A stretch of DNA of 64,000 bases from Flagellatimonas centrodinii. Lineage in GTDB: Bacteria > Pseudomonadota > Gammaproteobacteria > Nevskiales > Nevskiaceae. The position numbers and the translations under genes were made by a program. The stretch's first letter is position 1. Each line of letters begins with the position of its first letter. Location: the NCBI RefSeq assembly GCF_016918765.2, contig NZ_CP092104.1:1674001-1738000 (forward strand). The letters run 5' to 3'. Below are positions 27,000 through 35,316 of this stretch, one piece after another. The notes beneath the pieces were generated by a model that worked only from the letters and a program-made list of their open reading frames with translations, was not told where the DNA came from and did no database searches.

Positions 27000-27683
27000 A
27001 TGGCCGAGCTGCAAGACGACACGCCCAGATACCCGTTCAAGGCCGCCCTCGGTGGCTTCCTGCTGGCGCTGCTGATGCGGTTCATCTTCCTCTCCAGCCG
27101 AAAGCGCTACACCAACGCCGAGGTGCTGCGGCAGCGCTTTGACAGTGGCCAGCCGTTCATCCTGGTGTCGTGGCACAACCGCAATATCCTCGCGCCCTTT
27201 GGCTATCTGGCCCACTGCCGACCGGGGCGGCGCTTCATGCCCCTGGCCAGTGCATCACGGGACGGCACCCTGGCCGCCGCCGCCATGCACTACCTCGGGG
27301 TGAACTGCATTCGGGGTTCGTCCAGCCGCGGCGGCAGCAAGGCCCTGCGGCAGATGTTGCGCGCCGCCAAGGAGGGCAACGACCTCGGCATCACCCCCGA
27401 CGGCCCGCGCGGACCGATCTACGAAGTGCAGCCGGGCGTCATTGCGTCGGCGCGCATGACCGGGTTGCCGATCATCCCCATGGCGTATCAGGCGCGGCGG
27501 AAGACGCTGTTGCGGTCCTGGGACCGGATGATCGTGCCGTGGCCGTTCAACCGGCTGCACTATGTCTACGGCGACCCCATCACGGTTCCGCGCGAGGCCA
27601 CCGAGGCGGAACTGGAAGGCTATCGGCAGGCAGTGCAGGCCGCGCTGATGGATGCGGTGACTCGCGCCGACGCCGGCGTTTGA
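27000..27683 (+). CDS. DUF374 lysophospholipid acyltransferase-family protein
   Basis: A 227-residue protein with one N-terminal hydrophobic helix (FKAALGGFLLALLMRFIFL). The DUF374 pattern follows: ILVSWHNRNILAPFGYL with the family's HN motif, ASASRDGTLAAAAMHYLGV, GSSSRGGSKALRQMLRA and the strong ITPDGPRGP block. These are remote PlsC/LpxL-like acyltransferases thought to act on lipid A precursors or phospholipids. The exact reaction is unknown. TATCCT at 26964-26969 may be its -10. It follows araC on the same strand and precedes the ferritin-like gene by 80 bp. Confidence 0.85.
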   Translation: MAELQDDTPRYPFKAALGGFLLALLMRFIFLSSRKRYTNAEVLRQRFDSGQPFILVSWHNRNILAPFGYLAHCRPGRRFMPLASASRDGTLAAAAMHYLGVNCIRGSSSRGGSKALRQMLRAAKEGNDLGITPDGPRGPIYEVQPGVIASARMTGLPIIPMAYQARRKTLLRSWDRMIVPWPFNRLHYVYGDPITVPREATEAELEGYRQAVQAALMDAVTRADAGV

Positions 27684-27763
27684 GCGCGCGCAAGGTCCGA
27701 TTTACTGTCACGGCCTGGCCGGGACGGGTCTCGCCGCGACCTTGAATCTCTTACACTTCGTTG

Positions 27764-28678
27764 ATGCGCGACGATTTTGAAGCCAGCTTCGACGAGCAGT
27801 TGCAGGCCATCCAGGCCGAGGCTGCACCTATGGTGGTGGCAGCACCGCTGCCCCCCATGCTGGAGGCGGCCCCGGACTTCGCGCCGTTCTGCTTCGGCTA
27901 TCCCGACCCGGACACCCCGTCGCACGGCAATGCGCCTGCGGCGTTGCTGGCCGAGTCCATCTGGGACCCCGCCTCGCGTGAGCGTGCCCGCGCCATCCTG
28001 GTCGACTACGCCGATGCCGAGGCGACCCGTGCCAGCTTTCTATCGGGGGTCGACGATGCCGCCCAGCTGGCGGTGGCGCGTATTCTGGCGGTGCTGGTGT
28101 GCGCCGAAGAGTCCGCTGTCAACATGTTCCATCACGAATGTGGGCGGGTATCGAGCGAGCAGGTTGCTGCCAACCAGCAGGCGCTGCGTGAGATCGAGAC
28201 CGAAGAGCGGGTGCATGCCTGGTTGATCCACAGTGCGCGCAGTTATCTGCCCGAGCCCGACGATATTGGCTCCATCCGCCGCCGCACGCGCCGTCTTTTC
28301 ATGCGGGTGGCCAGCCGCGATGTCGCCACCCATTTCGCCCGTATCACCGGCCTCGATTCGGGGGTCTGCATTTCGCTCAGCGCGCTGCTGGGCTCGGCCA
28401 AGGTCAACCGTGCCAAGGGCTTCGCCCGCCTGATCAAGCAGATTCGCCGCGACGAGGCGACCCACGTCAAGAAGTCACGCGACCATGCGGTCGATCTCGG
28501 CTTCGACGCCAACCTGTTCCACGACTGCTACGACCTGACACGTACCGGCATGGTCGACATGCTGACCCCGATCGCCAGCTCGTTCGACGACCTCGAAGTG
28601 GACCCGGATCGTCTGTTCAAGCGCCTGTTGCGGTTTCAGGGCAACCGCATGCCGGGGTCGGGGGATCTGGAAGACTGA
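27764..28678 (+). CDS. Putative ferritin-like diiron protein, unknown function
   Basis: A 304-residue protein with no signal peptide. Three spaced carboxylate/His clusters on helices resemble a diiron four-helix bundle: EESAVNMFHHE, EIETEERVHAW and RRDEATHVKKSR (ExxH type). Between the second and third lies a helix with FMRVASRDVATHFARITGLDSGVCIS. The first 90 residues are Pro/Ala-rich and variable. It could be an oxygenase or an N-oxygenase-like or ribonucleotide-reductase-related fold; no closer family was recognised. The ATG at 27764 was preferred over a TTG one codon upstream. It is monocistronic and converges with the alcohol dehydrogenase gene. Confidence 0.55.
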   Translation: MRDDFEASFDEQLQAIQAEAAPMVVAAPLPPMLEAAPDFAPFCFGYPDPDTPSHGNAPAALLAESIWDPASRERARAILVDYADAEATRASFLSGVDDAAQLAVARILAVLVCAEESAVNMFHHECGRVSSEQVAANQQALREIETEERVHAWLIHSARSYLPEPDDIGSIRRRTRRLFMRVASRDVATHFARITGLDSGVCISLSALLGSAKVNRAKGFARLIKQIRRDEATHVKKSRDHAVDLGFDANLFHDCYDLTRTGMVDMLTPIASSFDDLEVDPDRLFKRLLRFQGNRMPGSGDLED

Positions 28679-28761
28679 GTCCGGACCCCGGCTCGCGCGC
28701 CTGCCATCGCCGGCATCGCGGTCCCGTCTCGGGGCGGTCGGGTGTGTCGGCCGCCCACTCT

Positions 28762-29772
28762 TTACCGCGTCAAAACCACTCGATACCGCGCCGCGCCCGA
28801 CCGCAACCGGTCCAGGGCCGCGTTGACGTCGGCCATCGGATAGGTCTCGACCTGCGGGCGGATATCGTGACGGGCGCAAAACTCGAGCATGGTGCGGATC
28901 GTCTGCGGGCTGCCCACCGGGGAGCTGGACACCGACTTCTGGCCGCCCATCAGCGAGAACACCGGCACCGCCATCGGTTCCAGCACCGCCCCGACCACGT
29001 GCAGCCGACCTCGCGGGGACAACAGGCTGAGATACAGTGGCCAGTCGAGACTGACGTTCGCGGTGACCAGCAGGAAGTCGAACTGGCCGGCCAGCGGCTT
29101 GAGCGCGTCAGCATCCCGGGAGCTGACCGTCTTGTGGGCCCCCAGGCTGACGGCTTCATCCTGTTTGGAGGCACTGGAAGTGAAAGCGGTGACTTCACAG
29201 CCCCAGGCGTTCAGGAACTGCAGCGCCAGGTGACCGAGGCCGCCAATGCCGACCACGCCTACCCGGTCGGTGGGCTTGACGCCGAACTCGACGATGGGGC
29301 TGAAGACGGTGATGCCGCCACAGAACAGCGGGCCGGCACTGGCCGCGTCGAGTCCTTCCGGCAGCGTGCAGACGAAGGCGGCCTGGGCGCGCACGCGATC
29401 GGCGAAGCCGCCATGGCGGCCGATGATGGTGGGGCGGACACTGCGGCAGAGATTGTGGTGGCCGTCCATGCACTGACCACAATGCAGGCAACTGCCGGCC
29501 TGCCAGCCGAGGCCGACCCGATCGCCGGCCTTGAGATGCTTCACCGCCGGGCCCACCTCGATGATGCGTCCGGTCACTTCGTGGCCGGGCACCAGCGGGA
29601 AGCGGGTGCGGCCCCATTCGGCATCGAGCATCGACAGGTCGGAGTGGCAGATGCCACAGCTCTCGACCGCAATGTCGACATCATCGCCCTCCAGCGGCGG
29701 CAGGCTGTACTCGAAGGGCGTCAGTGGCCCACCGGCCTCGTGGGCAGCGAAGGCGTGAACGGGAATGCTCAT
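28762..29772 (-). CDS. Zinc-dependent alcohol dehydrogenase (YahK/CAD-like)
   Basis: A 336-residue medium-chain dehydrogenase. ESCGICHSDLSMLD holds the catalytic-zinc Cys, PGHEVTGRI the His-Glu pair, and SCLHCGQCMDGHHNLC the four Cys of the structural zinc. VVGIGGLGHLALQFLNAWG is the NADP-binding Rossmann loop. The group reduces aldehydes with NADPH or oxidises alcohols. It is the last gene of the six-gene lipid operon, its start overlapping the DUF2062 stop by 4 bases. Acting on a fatty aldehyde in that pathway would fit but is inference. Confidence 0.93.
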   Translation of the reverse strand: MSIPVHAFAAHEAGGPLTPFEYSLPPLEGDDVDIAVESCGICHSDLSMLDAEWGRTRFPLVPGHEVTGRIIEVGPAVKHLKAGDRVGLGWQAGSCLHCGQCMDGHHNLCRSVRPTIIGRHGGFADRVRAQAAFVCTLPEGLDAASAGPLFCGGITVFSPIVEFGVKPTDRVGVVGIGGLGHLALQFLNAWGCEVTAFTSSASKQDEAVSLGAHKTVSSRDADALKPLAGQFDFLLVTANVSLDWPLYLSLLSPRGRLHVVGAVLEPMAVPVFSLMGGQKSVSSSPVGSPQTIRTMLEFCARHDIRPQVETYPMADVNAALDRLRSGAARYRVVLTR

Positions 29773-30281
29773 GAGTGCGGGCTCCGGGAGGCGGGCGAGG
29801 AAGAACCAGTGTACTGGGCCTGCAGGCGGGACAGCAGGCCCAGGCTGACCCAGTAGATCAGCAGCCCGGCGAGCGGGGCCAGCAGCGCCCACACCACCAA
29901 GCCATAGAGACCGACCGCGCCGTAGTCGAGCAGGAACTGGCCGATGTCGGCCTGGAATCGTGCCGCCAGTTCGCTGATCGACAGCAGCGGTACCGGCTCG
30001 GCGCGGAACAGCCATTCGCCGGCGCGAAACAGCGGAAACATGAGCGTCAGCTGCAGCGGGTAGGCCAGGTAATTCACCAATTGGATCGCCGGCTGGTTCA
30101 GCCGTAGCCACACTGCCAGCGCGCCGCACAGCAGGGTACTCAGGCCGAGAACCGGCATCACCCCGAGCGTGCCGCCGATGGCGAGGGTCAGCGCCAGCTT
30201 CTGTGCCGTGACGCCTTGGCGCAACTGCTGCAGCAGCGGGTCGAGCAGCCAGCGCCGCCACCAGCGCGAAGCGCGGGTCAT
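29769..30281 (-). CDS. DUF2062 domain membrane protein
   Basis: A 170-residue protein with three or four membrane segments (LALTLAIGGTLGVMPVLGLSTLLCG, INLVNYLAYPLQLTLMFPLF-like, YGLVVWALLAPLAGLLIYWVSLG). The start with RWWRRWLLDPLLQQL then KLALTLAIGGTLGVMP matches DUF2062. Its function is unknown; members often sit beside glycosyltransferase or lipid genes. It overlaps its neighbours by 4 bases on both sides, tying it into the operon between DUF1475 and the alcohol dehydrogenase. Confidence 0.85.
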   Translation of the reverse strand: MTRASRWWRRWLLDPLLQQLRQGVTAQKLALTLAIGGTLGVMPVLGLSTLLCGALAVWLRLNQPAIQLVNYLAYPLQLTLMFPLFRAGEWLFRAEPVPLLSISELAARFQADIGQFLLDYGAVGLYGLVVWALLAPLAGLLIYWVSLGLLSRLQAQYTGSSSPASRSPHS

Positions 30282-30628
30282 GGTTGGCGCAGCAGCAGGT
30301 CCTCGGCGCGGGCGTCGGCCGGCAGTCGGCGCAACTGCAGCAGCATGTACACCGCCATCGCCATGTTGCCGGTCAGTAGCACCGCCACCAGCCAGCCGAA
30401 ACGGGCGGTCCAGGCAGGTTCCTTGTAGGCGATCCAGGCATAAAACCAGAGGAAGCCGAAGTAGGCGTCGACCACCGTGGCGAGGGTCCACGGGTTGAAG
30501 CCCGCGGCTGGCGCATCCACCAGAGCAGCGATGGCCGGCACGATCGACACCTGCAGGGTCGCCCAGGTGGAGATGCCGATGAGCCCGAACAGGGCGGCCA
30601 GCGACAGGGCGAACAGGCGGACTTTCAT
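30278..30628 (-). CDS. DUF1475-like small membrane protein
   Basis: A 116-residue protein with three hydrophobic segments (LFALSLAALFGLIGISTWATL, VVDAYFGFLWFYAWIAYKE, GWLVAVLLTGNMAMAVYMLLQL). Length and the conserved TLATVVDAYFGFLWFYAWIAYKE region match DUF1475, which is often encoded beside Cfa-like methyltransferases. Function is unknown. It starts 13 bp after the Cfa-like stop and overlaps DUF2062 by 4 bases. Confidence 0.75.
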   Translation of the reverse strand: MKVRLFALSLAALFGLIGISTWATLQVSIVPAIAALVDAPAAGFNPWTLATVVDAYFGFLWFYAWIAYKEPAWTARFGWLVAVLLTGNMAMAVYMLLQLRRLPADARAEDLLLRQP

Positions 30629-30641
30629 CAGGTGACGGTCT

Positions 30642-31919
30642 TCAGGCAGCGCGTTTCAGGGTGATCTGCATCAGGTCGATGCTGCCCACCCGGAACCCGC
30701 ATTCGCAATAGGCCAGATAGTAGCGCCACATGCGTAGGAAGCGCTGATCGAACTGCTGGACGATCTTGTCACGCACCGACAGCACGTTGCGATCCCAGTG
30801 GGCCAGGGTATCGGCGTAGTCGATGCCGTAGAAGCGGGCATCGACCGGCGTCAGCCCGGCACGGCCGGCGAGGTCCTGGAAATGGCCCGGCGGGCAGAGC
30901 ATGCCGCCGGGAAAGATGTATTTCTGGATGAAGTCGCGCTTGGCCCGGTAGTCGTCGAAGATCGCCGGGTTGATGGTGATGCCCTGGATGGCAGCAATAC
31001 CCCCCGGCTTGAGCGCCCCCTGGATCGCCCGGAAGTAGCCCGGCCAGTACTCCTCGCCCACCGCTTCGTACATCTCGATCGACACCACGCGGTCGAACTG
31101 ACCCTGAATGTCACGGTAGTCGCACAGGTCGAACTGCACCCGGTCGGCCAGCCCGGCCTTCGCCGCGCGCAGCTGCGCTTCGGCCAGCTGTTCCTTCGAC
31201 AGGGTGATGGAGTGCACCCGACAGCCGCTGTGCTGGGCGGCGTAGATGGCAAAGCCACCCCAGCCGGAGCCAATCTCCAGCAGCGTGTGCTCGGGCTTCA
31301 GGTCCAGCCGCTCATACATCAGCCGGAACTTGTTGAGCTGGGCATCCTGCAGGGTCTCGTTGGGCTGGATGAACATGCCCGACGAGTAGGCCATGGTGTC
31401 ATCCAGCCACATTTTGTAGAACTCGTTGCCGAGGTCGTAGTGATATTCGATGTTGGCGCGGCTGCCCTGCTTGGTGTTGGCACGGCGCTTGTGGCCCAGC
31501 CAGGCGATGAAGCGGCCCAGCGGATTCTTCTCGAACGGCCCCTTGTAGTGCGGTTCGTTGAGATACATCACCTGCAGCAGACGGGCCAGGTCGGGCGAAT
31601 CCCAGCAGCCTTCCAGGTAGGCCTCGCCAAATCCGACTTCGCCATTCTTCAACACATGGCTGATCAGGCCATCGTTGTGGAGCCGGAGGACGCCATGCAG
31701 GTCAGGGCGTTCCAGGCCCCCATAGCGCTCGGTCTGGCCATTGGGCCATTGCACGTCGAGGGTCCCGATCCGCACGCCCCGCAGCATGTAGCGCAACAAC
31801 CGCAGGCCGATGCTCAGACCGGGTTGCCGCTTGAGGGCATCGGGGAGTTCCGGGGAGAAGCCATCGCGATCCAGCGCCGGGTGACGGCGGTCGGACTTGT
31901 CGGAAGGGTCGTTGTTCAT
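30642..31919 (-). CDS. cfa: Cyclopropane-fatty-acyl-phospholipid synthase family methyltransferase
   Basis: A 425-residue SAM-dependent methyltransferase acting on unsaturated acyl chains of membrane lipids. The N-terminal lipid-binding domain contains GEAYLEGCWDSPDLARLLQVMY. IEYHYDLGNEFYKMWLDDTMAYSS is the family block before the Rossmann part, LLEIGSGWGGFAIYAAQ binds SAM, SKEQLAEAQ and VSIEMYEAVGEEYW follow, and YIFPGGMLCPPGHF is near the active site. True Cfa makes cyclopropane rings; cluster members beside an FAD oxidoreductase and DUF1365 may instead methylate the chain. The start shares one base with the DUF1365 stop (TGATG). Confidence 0.92.
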   Translation of the reverse strand: MNNDPSDKSDRRHPALDRDGFSPELPDALKRQPGLSIGLRLLRYMLRGVRIGTLDVQWPNGQTERYGGLERPDLHGVLRLHNDGLISHVLKNGEVGFGEAYLEGCWDSPDLARLLQVMYLNEPHYKGPFEKNPLGRFIAWLGHKRRANTKQGSRANIEYHYDLGNEFYKMWLDDTMAYSSGMFIQPNETLQDAQLNKFRLMYERLDLKPEHTLLEIGSGWGGFAIYAAQHSGCRVHSITLSKEQLAEAQLRAAKAGLADRVQFDLCDYRDIQGQFDRVVSIEMYEAVGEEYWPGYFRAIQGALKPGGIAAIQGITINPAIFDDYRAKRDFIQKYIFPGGMLCPPGHFQDLAGRAGLTPVDARFYGIDYADTLAHWDRNVLSVRDKIVQQFDQRFLRMWRYYLAYCECGFRVGSIDLMQITLKRAA

Positions 31920-32689
31920 CAGCTGATCTCGTTGTCCGGCGGCGCCGGCTTGCGGTGAAAGCGTGCCCCGCGCAACCAGAGCTTGAGGGCTTCCCAATGA
32001 ATGCCCGCAATGACTTTCAGCGTCATCCAGGGCATCCGCAAGACGTGCAACAACAAGTTGCTGTTGGTCAGCGACGCGCGCTCGGCTGCGAGCACGGTGT
32101 CGATGATCGGTGTGCCATCCCGGGTCTCGTGGATGGCGACCCTCAGCCGCGTCCCCGGGGGAGACAGTCGGAAGTGGTAGCGGCCCACCAGATCGAAGAA
32201 CGGCGACACATGGAAGCACTTGTCCTTGTCCTGCACCTGGTCATACGCGAACGGCCCCTCGCCGGATGCAAGGAGGTAGCTGTGGCGCTCGCCAAAGGTG
32301 TTGTGGACCTCGGCAATCACGGCCCGGGTGTGGCCGTCGGCGTGGTCGCAGTACCAGACGCTGATGGGGTTGAAGCCGTAGCCGAGGATGCGCGGTAGCA
32401 CCAGCAGGCGGATACGGCCGCCTGCCAGATCGATGCCGGCCGCCGCCAGTTGGCGCTCCGCCCAGCCACGCAGATCGCCGCTGCCGTCGCCAAAGTCGCG
32501 GGTGCGCAGTGACACCAGGTTGAAACGATCAACCGAGAAGCCGCGCAGGCGCCGGTTCAGCGCATCCAGCTGATCGATATCGACCAGCAGATAGAAGATG
32601 CGATAGACGAAGCGGTAGAGCGGCGCTACCCGGCGTCGGTGCACGACGCGCGCCGGGTAGAGCAGGCCGTCGACGGCGTGCGGTGTCAT
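31919..32689 (-). CDS. DUF1365 family protein
   Basis: A 256-residue protein. GLLYPARVVHRRRVAPLYRFVYRIFYLLVDIDQL at the start and LPRILGYGFNPISVWYCDHADG, AEVHNTFGERHSYLL and DKCFHVSPFFDLVGRYHF in the middle are the DUF1365 hallmarks. Its biochemical role is unknown. It is almost always encoded with an FAD-binding oxidoreductase and a Cfa-like enzyme, as here. It abuts both: zero bases after the oxidoreductase stop and one shared base with the Cfa-like ATG. Confidence 0.93.
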   Translation of the reverse strand: MTPHAVDGLLYPARVVHRRRVAPLYRFVYRIFYLLVDIDQLDALNRRLRGFSVDRFNLVSLRTRDFGDGSGDLRGWAERQLAAAGIDLAGGRIRLLVLPRILGYGFNPISVWYCDHADGHTRAVIAEVHNTFGERHSYLLASGEGPFAYDQVQDKDKCFHVSPFFDLVGRYHFRLSPPGTRLRVAIHETRDGTPIIDTVLAAERASLTNSNLLLHVLRMPWMTLKVIAGIHWEALKLWLRGARFHRKPAPPDNEIS

Positions 32690-33970
32690 CTACAGCTCAC
32701 AGGCCCAGTCCGGCAGGCTCTGCGGCGACAGGGCGCGGACCACCCGCAGACCTGACTTCAGGCCATCCTCGTGGAAGCCGTAGCCAGCCCAGGCACCCGC
32801 CCACCAGAGACCGCCACGCCCCTGGATCTCGGCCAGGCGTTGGTGTGTCACCACGCTGTCGGCGCCGTAGTGCGGGTGGTGATAGGTGGTGTCGTACAGC
32901 ACCTTGTCAGCCGCGATCTCGCGCTGCGGGTTGAGCGTGACCACGTAGTTCACCGGCCCCGGAATGTGCTGTAGCGCGTTCATCCAGTAGCTCCCCGAGA
33001 TCGGTTCGTCGTGAATGGCATCGACCGGGTGATGATAGTTCCAGGCGCCCCAGGCCATTTTTCGGCGCGGCAGAAAGCGCTCGTCGGTGTGCAGCACGCA
33101 GCGGCTGGCGTTGTAGGGAATGCCGCCGAGAATGGCGCGTTCATCGTCGGCGCCGTCTTCCAGCAGCCGCAGCGCTTGGTCGGAATGGGTGGCGCAGATC
33201 ACCTGGTCGAAGCGCTCGCAGCCCTCATCGGTGCGCACCTCGACCCCGCCCGCAACACGGCTGAGCCCGCGCACCGGCGTGGCCAGCCGCAGGGTGCCCT
33301 GGAAGTCCGCCATCAGCGCCTTGACGTAGGTCTGGCTGCCGCCGGTCACCACCCGCCACTGCGGCTGATCCACCGTGTTGAACAGGCTGTGGTTGTCGAA
33401 GAAACGCATGAAGTCGTCCACCGGGTACTCGGCGGCGCGCGCCGGCGAGCAGCTCCAGATCAACCCGGCCATCGGCAGCAGGTAGCGGCTCATCAGCGCT
33501 TCAGAGAACCCTTCGGCGCGCAGCCAGTCGCCGAGGCTGCCCTGCGGCAGGGTGCCCGCTGCCAGCAGCTTCTTGGCGCGACGGTTGAGCCGCACCAGAT
33601 CAATCAGCATCCGCAGGTGGGTCAGATTGAACAGGTTGGCGGGCTGGGCGAACACGGTGAACAGCTTGTCCGAGCCCTTCCACTCATAGCGGCCATCGCC
33701 CAGGGAGACGGCAAAGCTCATGCCGGTGGGGCGGGTTTCCACCCCCAGCACCCCAAACAGCGCGGTGAGGTTGGGGTAGTTCTTGCCGTTGTAGACAATC
33801 CAGCCGGTGTCCACCGGCTGCACGCGCCCGTCCGGCAACGGCACGTCGATGGTGTTGGTGTGGCCGCCGATGCGGGTGTCCTGCTCGAACAGGGTGACGC
33901 TGTGATGGCGTGCCAGACACCAGGCGCTGGACAGTCCGGCGATGCCGGATCCGATGACCGCGATATTCAT
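32690..33970 (-). CDS. FAD-dependent oxidoreductase (amine-oxidase fold)
   Basis: A 426-residue flavoprotein. The opening IAVIGSGIAGLSSAWCLARHHSVTLFEQD is the FAD-binding Rossmann motif with the acidic end residue, then RIGGHTNTIDV is the GG motif of the amine oxidase group. ICATHSDQALRLL and WWAGAWAGYGFHEDG near the C-terminus complete the fold. In this neighbourhood such enzymes act on fatty-acyl chains, possibly desaturating a methylated chain; the sequence does not prove it. It is the first gene of the six-gene operon and starts 31 bp after the tesA stop upstream, which is also on this strand. Confidence 0.92.
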   Translation of the reverse strand: MNIAVIGSGIAGLSSAWCLARHHSVTLFEQDTRIGGHTNTIDVPLPDGRVQPVDTGWIVYNGKNYPNLTALFGVLGVETRPTGMSFAVSLGDGRYEWKGSDKLFTVFAQPANLFNLTHLRMLIDLVRLNRRAKKLLAAGTLPQGSLGDWLRAEGFSEALMSRYLLPMAGLIWSCSPARAAEYPVDDFMRFFDNHSLFNTVDQPQWRVVTGGSQTYVKALMADFQGTLRLATPVRGLSRVAGGVEVRTDEGCERFDQVICATHSDQALRLLEDGADDERAILGGIPYNASRCVLHTDERFLPRRKMAWGAWNYHHPVDAIHDEPISGSYWMNALQHIPGPVNYVVTLNPQREIAADKVLYDTTYHHPHYGADSVVTHQRLAEIQGRGGLWWAGAWAGYGFHEDGLKSGLRVVRALSPQSLPDWACEL

Positions 33971-34001
33971 GAAAAGGAGTTCGACCGGTAGAGGCGGACC
34001 A

Positions 34002-34652
34002 CTACGGTGCCGGGCCGGCTTTGGATGCCGGCGCCAGCTGCGGCAGCAGGTGGGGCCAGATGGCGTCCAGCAGTTGTGGCTGCACTGCCGCAGTCGGATG
34101 AATGCCGTCGGCCTGGAAGGCCGCTGCATCGGTCGCAATGCCAGCGAGGAAGAAGGGCACCAGCGGAATGCTGTTGGCTTTCGCCACGGTGTCGAAACTG
34201 GCCTCGAAGGCGCGGGTGTAGGCGGCGCCGTAGTTGCTCGGGATGCGCATGGCAAAAAGCATCGGCTTGGCACCGCCGGCCTGCGCGATGTCCACCATTT
34301 TCTGCAGGTTCTGTTCAAGTTTTGCCGGGGGCAGCGCCCGCAGGCCGTCGTTGCCGCCGAGTTCAATCAGAACCAGTGCCGGCTCGTGCTGTCTCATCAG
34401 CGCCGGTAGTCGTGCGAGGCCGCCAGCGGAAGTCTCACCGCTGATGCTGGCGTTGACCACTTGATGCGGATAGCCTGCGGCATCGAGGCGTTCCTGCAGC
34501 AGGGCCACCCAGCCGGCGGACTTCGGAATGCCATAGGCGGCCGAGAGGCTGTCGCCCACCACCAGAATCACCGGCGTGTCAGCGCGCGCAGGAAGCGTCG
34601 CGCTCCACGCCAGTGCCATCAAGATCAATAAACGTATGACAGCAGCCATCAT
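34002..34652 (-). CDS. tesA: Arylesterase / acyl-CoA thioesterase I (SGNH hydrolase), periplasmic
   Basis: A 216-residue protein. A signal peptide (IRLLILMALAWSATLPARA) ends before DTP. VVGDSLSAAYG is block I with the catalytic Ser, ASISGETSAGGLARL is block II with Gly, LIELGGNDGLR is block III with Asn, and ADGIHPTAAVQP is block V with Asp and His. This is the complete SGNH set of TesA. It hydrolyses acyl thioesters and esters in the periplasm. Two adjacent ATGs (34652 and 34649) are possible. It is divergent from ybbA, as in E. coli, and the two reading frames overlap at their 5' ends by 14-17 bases. The lipid operon follows downstream. Confidence 0.95.
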   Translation of the reverse strand: MMAAVIRLLILMALAWSATLPARADTPVILVVGDSLSAAYGIPKSAGWVALLQERLDAAGYPHQVVNASISGETSAGGLARLPALMRQHEPALVLIELGGNDGLRALPPAKLEQNLQKMVDIAQAGGAKPMLFAMRIPSNYGAAYTRAFEASFDTVAKANSIPLVPFFLAGIATDAAAFQADGIHPTAAVQPQLLDAIWPHLLPQLAPASKAGPAP

Positions 34653-35316
34653 TGCGCGGGGCCTGGGAAAGGATGTGGTCAGCGGCGGGCAGCCGCTCCC
34701 CATTCTGACCGACCTGGCGCTGGAAGTTTCCGCCGGCACCCGATTGGCCATCGTCGGCCGCTCCGGTTCCGGCAAGACCACCCTGCTGTCGCTGCTGGCG
34801 GGGCTCGACCTGCCGACGCGCGGCGAGATCCACATCGACGGCACCCGTATCGACACCCTCGATGAAGACGGCCGCGCCGCGGTGCGGGCCGGTCGTGTCG
34901 GCTTCGTGTTCCAGTCCTTCCAGTTGCTGGCCGGCTTCACTGCCCGCGAGAACGTGATGCTGCCGCTGGAGCTGGCCGGCCAGGCCGACGCCGGCCGCCG
35001 CGCCGAGGCGGCGCTGGGCGAGGTGGGTCTGGGGGCGCGGCTCGACCATTACCCGACACAGTTGTCCGGCGGCGAACAGCAGCGGGTGGCGCTGGCACGC
35101 GCCTTCGCCACCCGGCCGCGCATCCTGTTTGCCGACGAACCCACCGGCAATCTCGACACCCACACCGGCGAGCAGATCATCGAGCAGTTGTTCGCGCTCA
35201 ACCGCGAACACGGCGCCACCCTGGTGCTGGTGACCCACGACGATCAGCTGGCGAGGCGCTGCGACCGGGTGCTGACGCTGCGCGACGGCGGCCTCCACGA
35301 GACCCCTCGTGGCTAG
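34636..35316 (+). CDS. ybbA: ABC transporter ATP-binding protein YbbA
   Basis: A 226-residue ATPase. The Walker A motif is GRSGSGKTT, the Q-loop FVFQSFQLLAGFTARENV, the signature LSGGEQQRVALARAF and Walker B ILFADEPTGNLD, and the switch His is in LVTHDD. The LolD/MacB-like sequence and position beside tesA and a large FtsX-like permease identify it as YbbA. The ATG at 34636 lies inside the divergent tesA 5' end. The permease GTG overlaps its stop by 8 bases. Confidence 0.95.
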   Translation: MTAAIIARGLGKDVVSGGQPLPILTDLALEVSAGTRLAIVGRSGSGKTTLLSLLAGLDLPTRGEIHIDGTRIDTLDEDGRAAVRAGRVGFVFQSFQLLAGFTARENVMLPLELAGQADAGRRAEAALGEVGLGARLDHYPTQLSGGEQQRVALARAFATRPRILFADEPTGNLDTHTGEQIIEQLFALNREHGATLVLVTHDDQLARRCDRVLTLRDGGLHETPRG

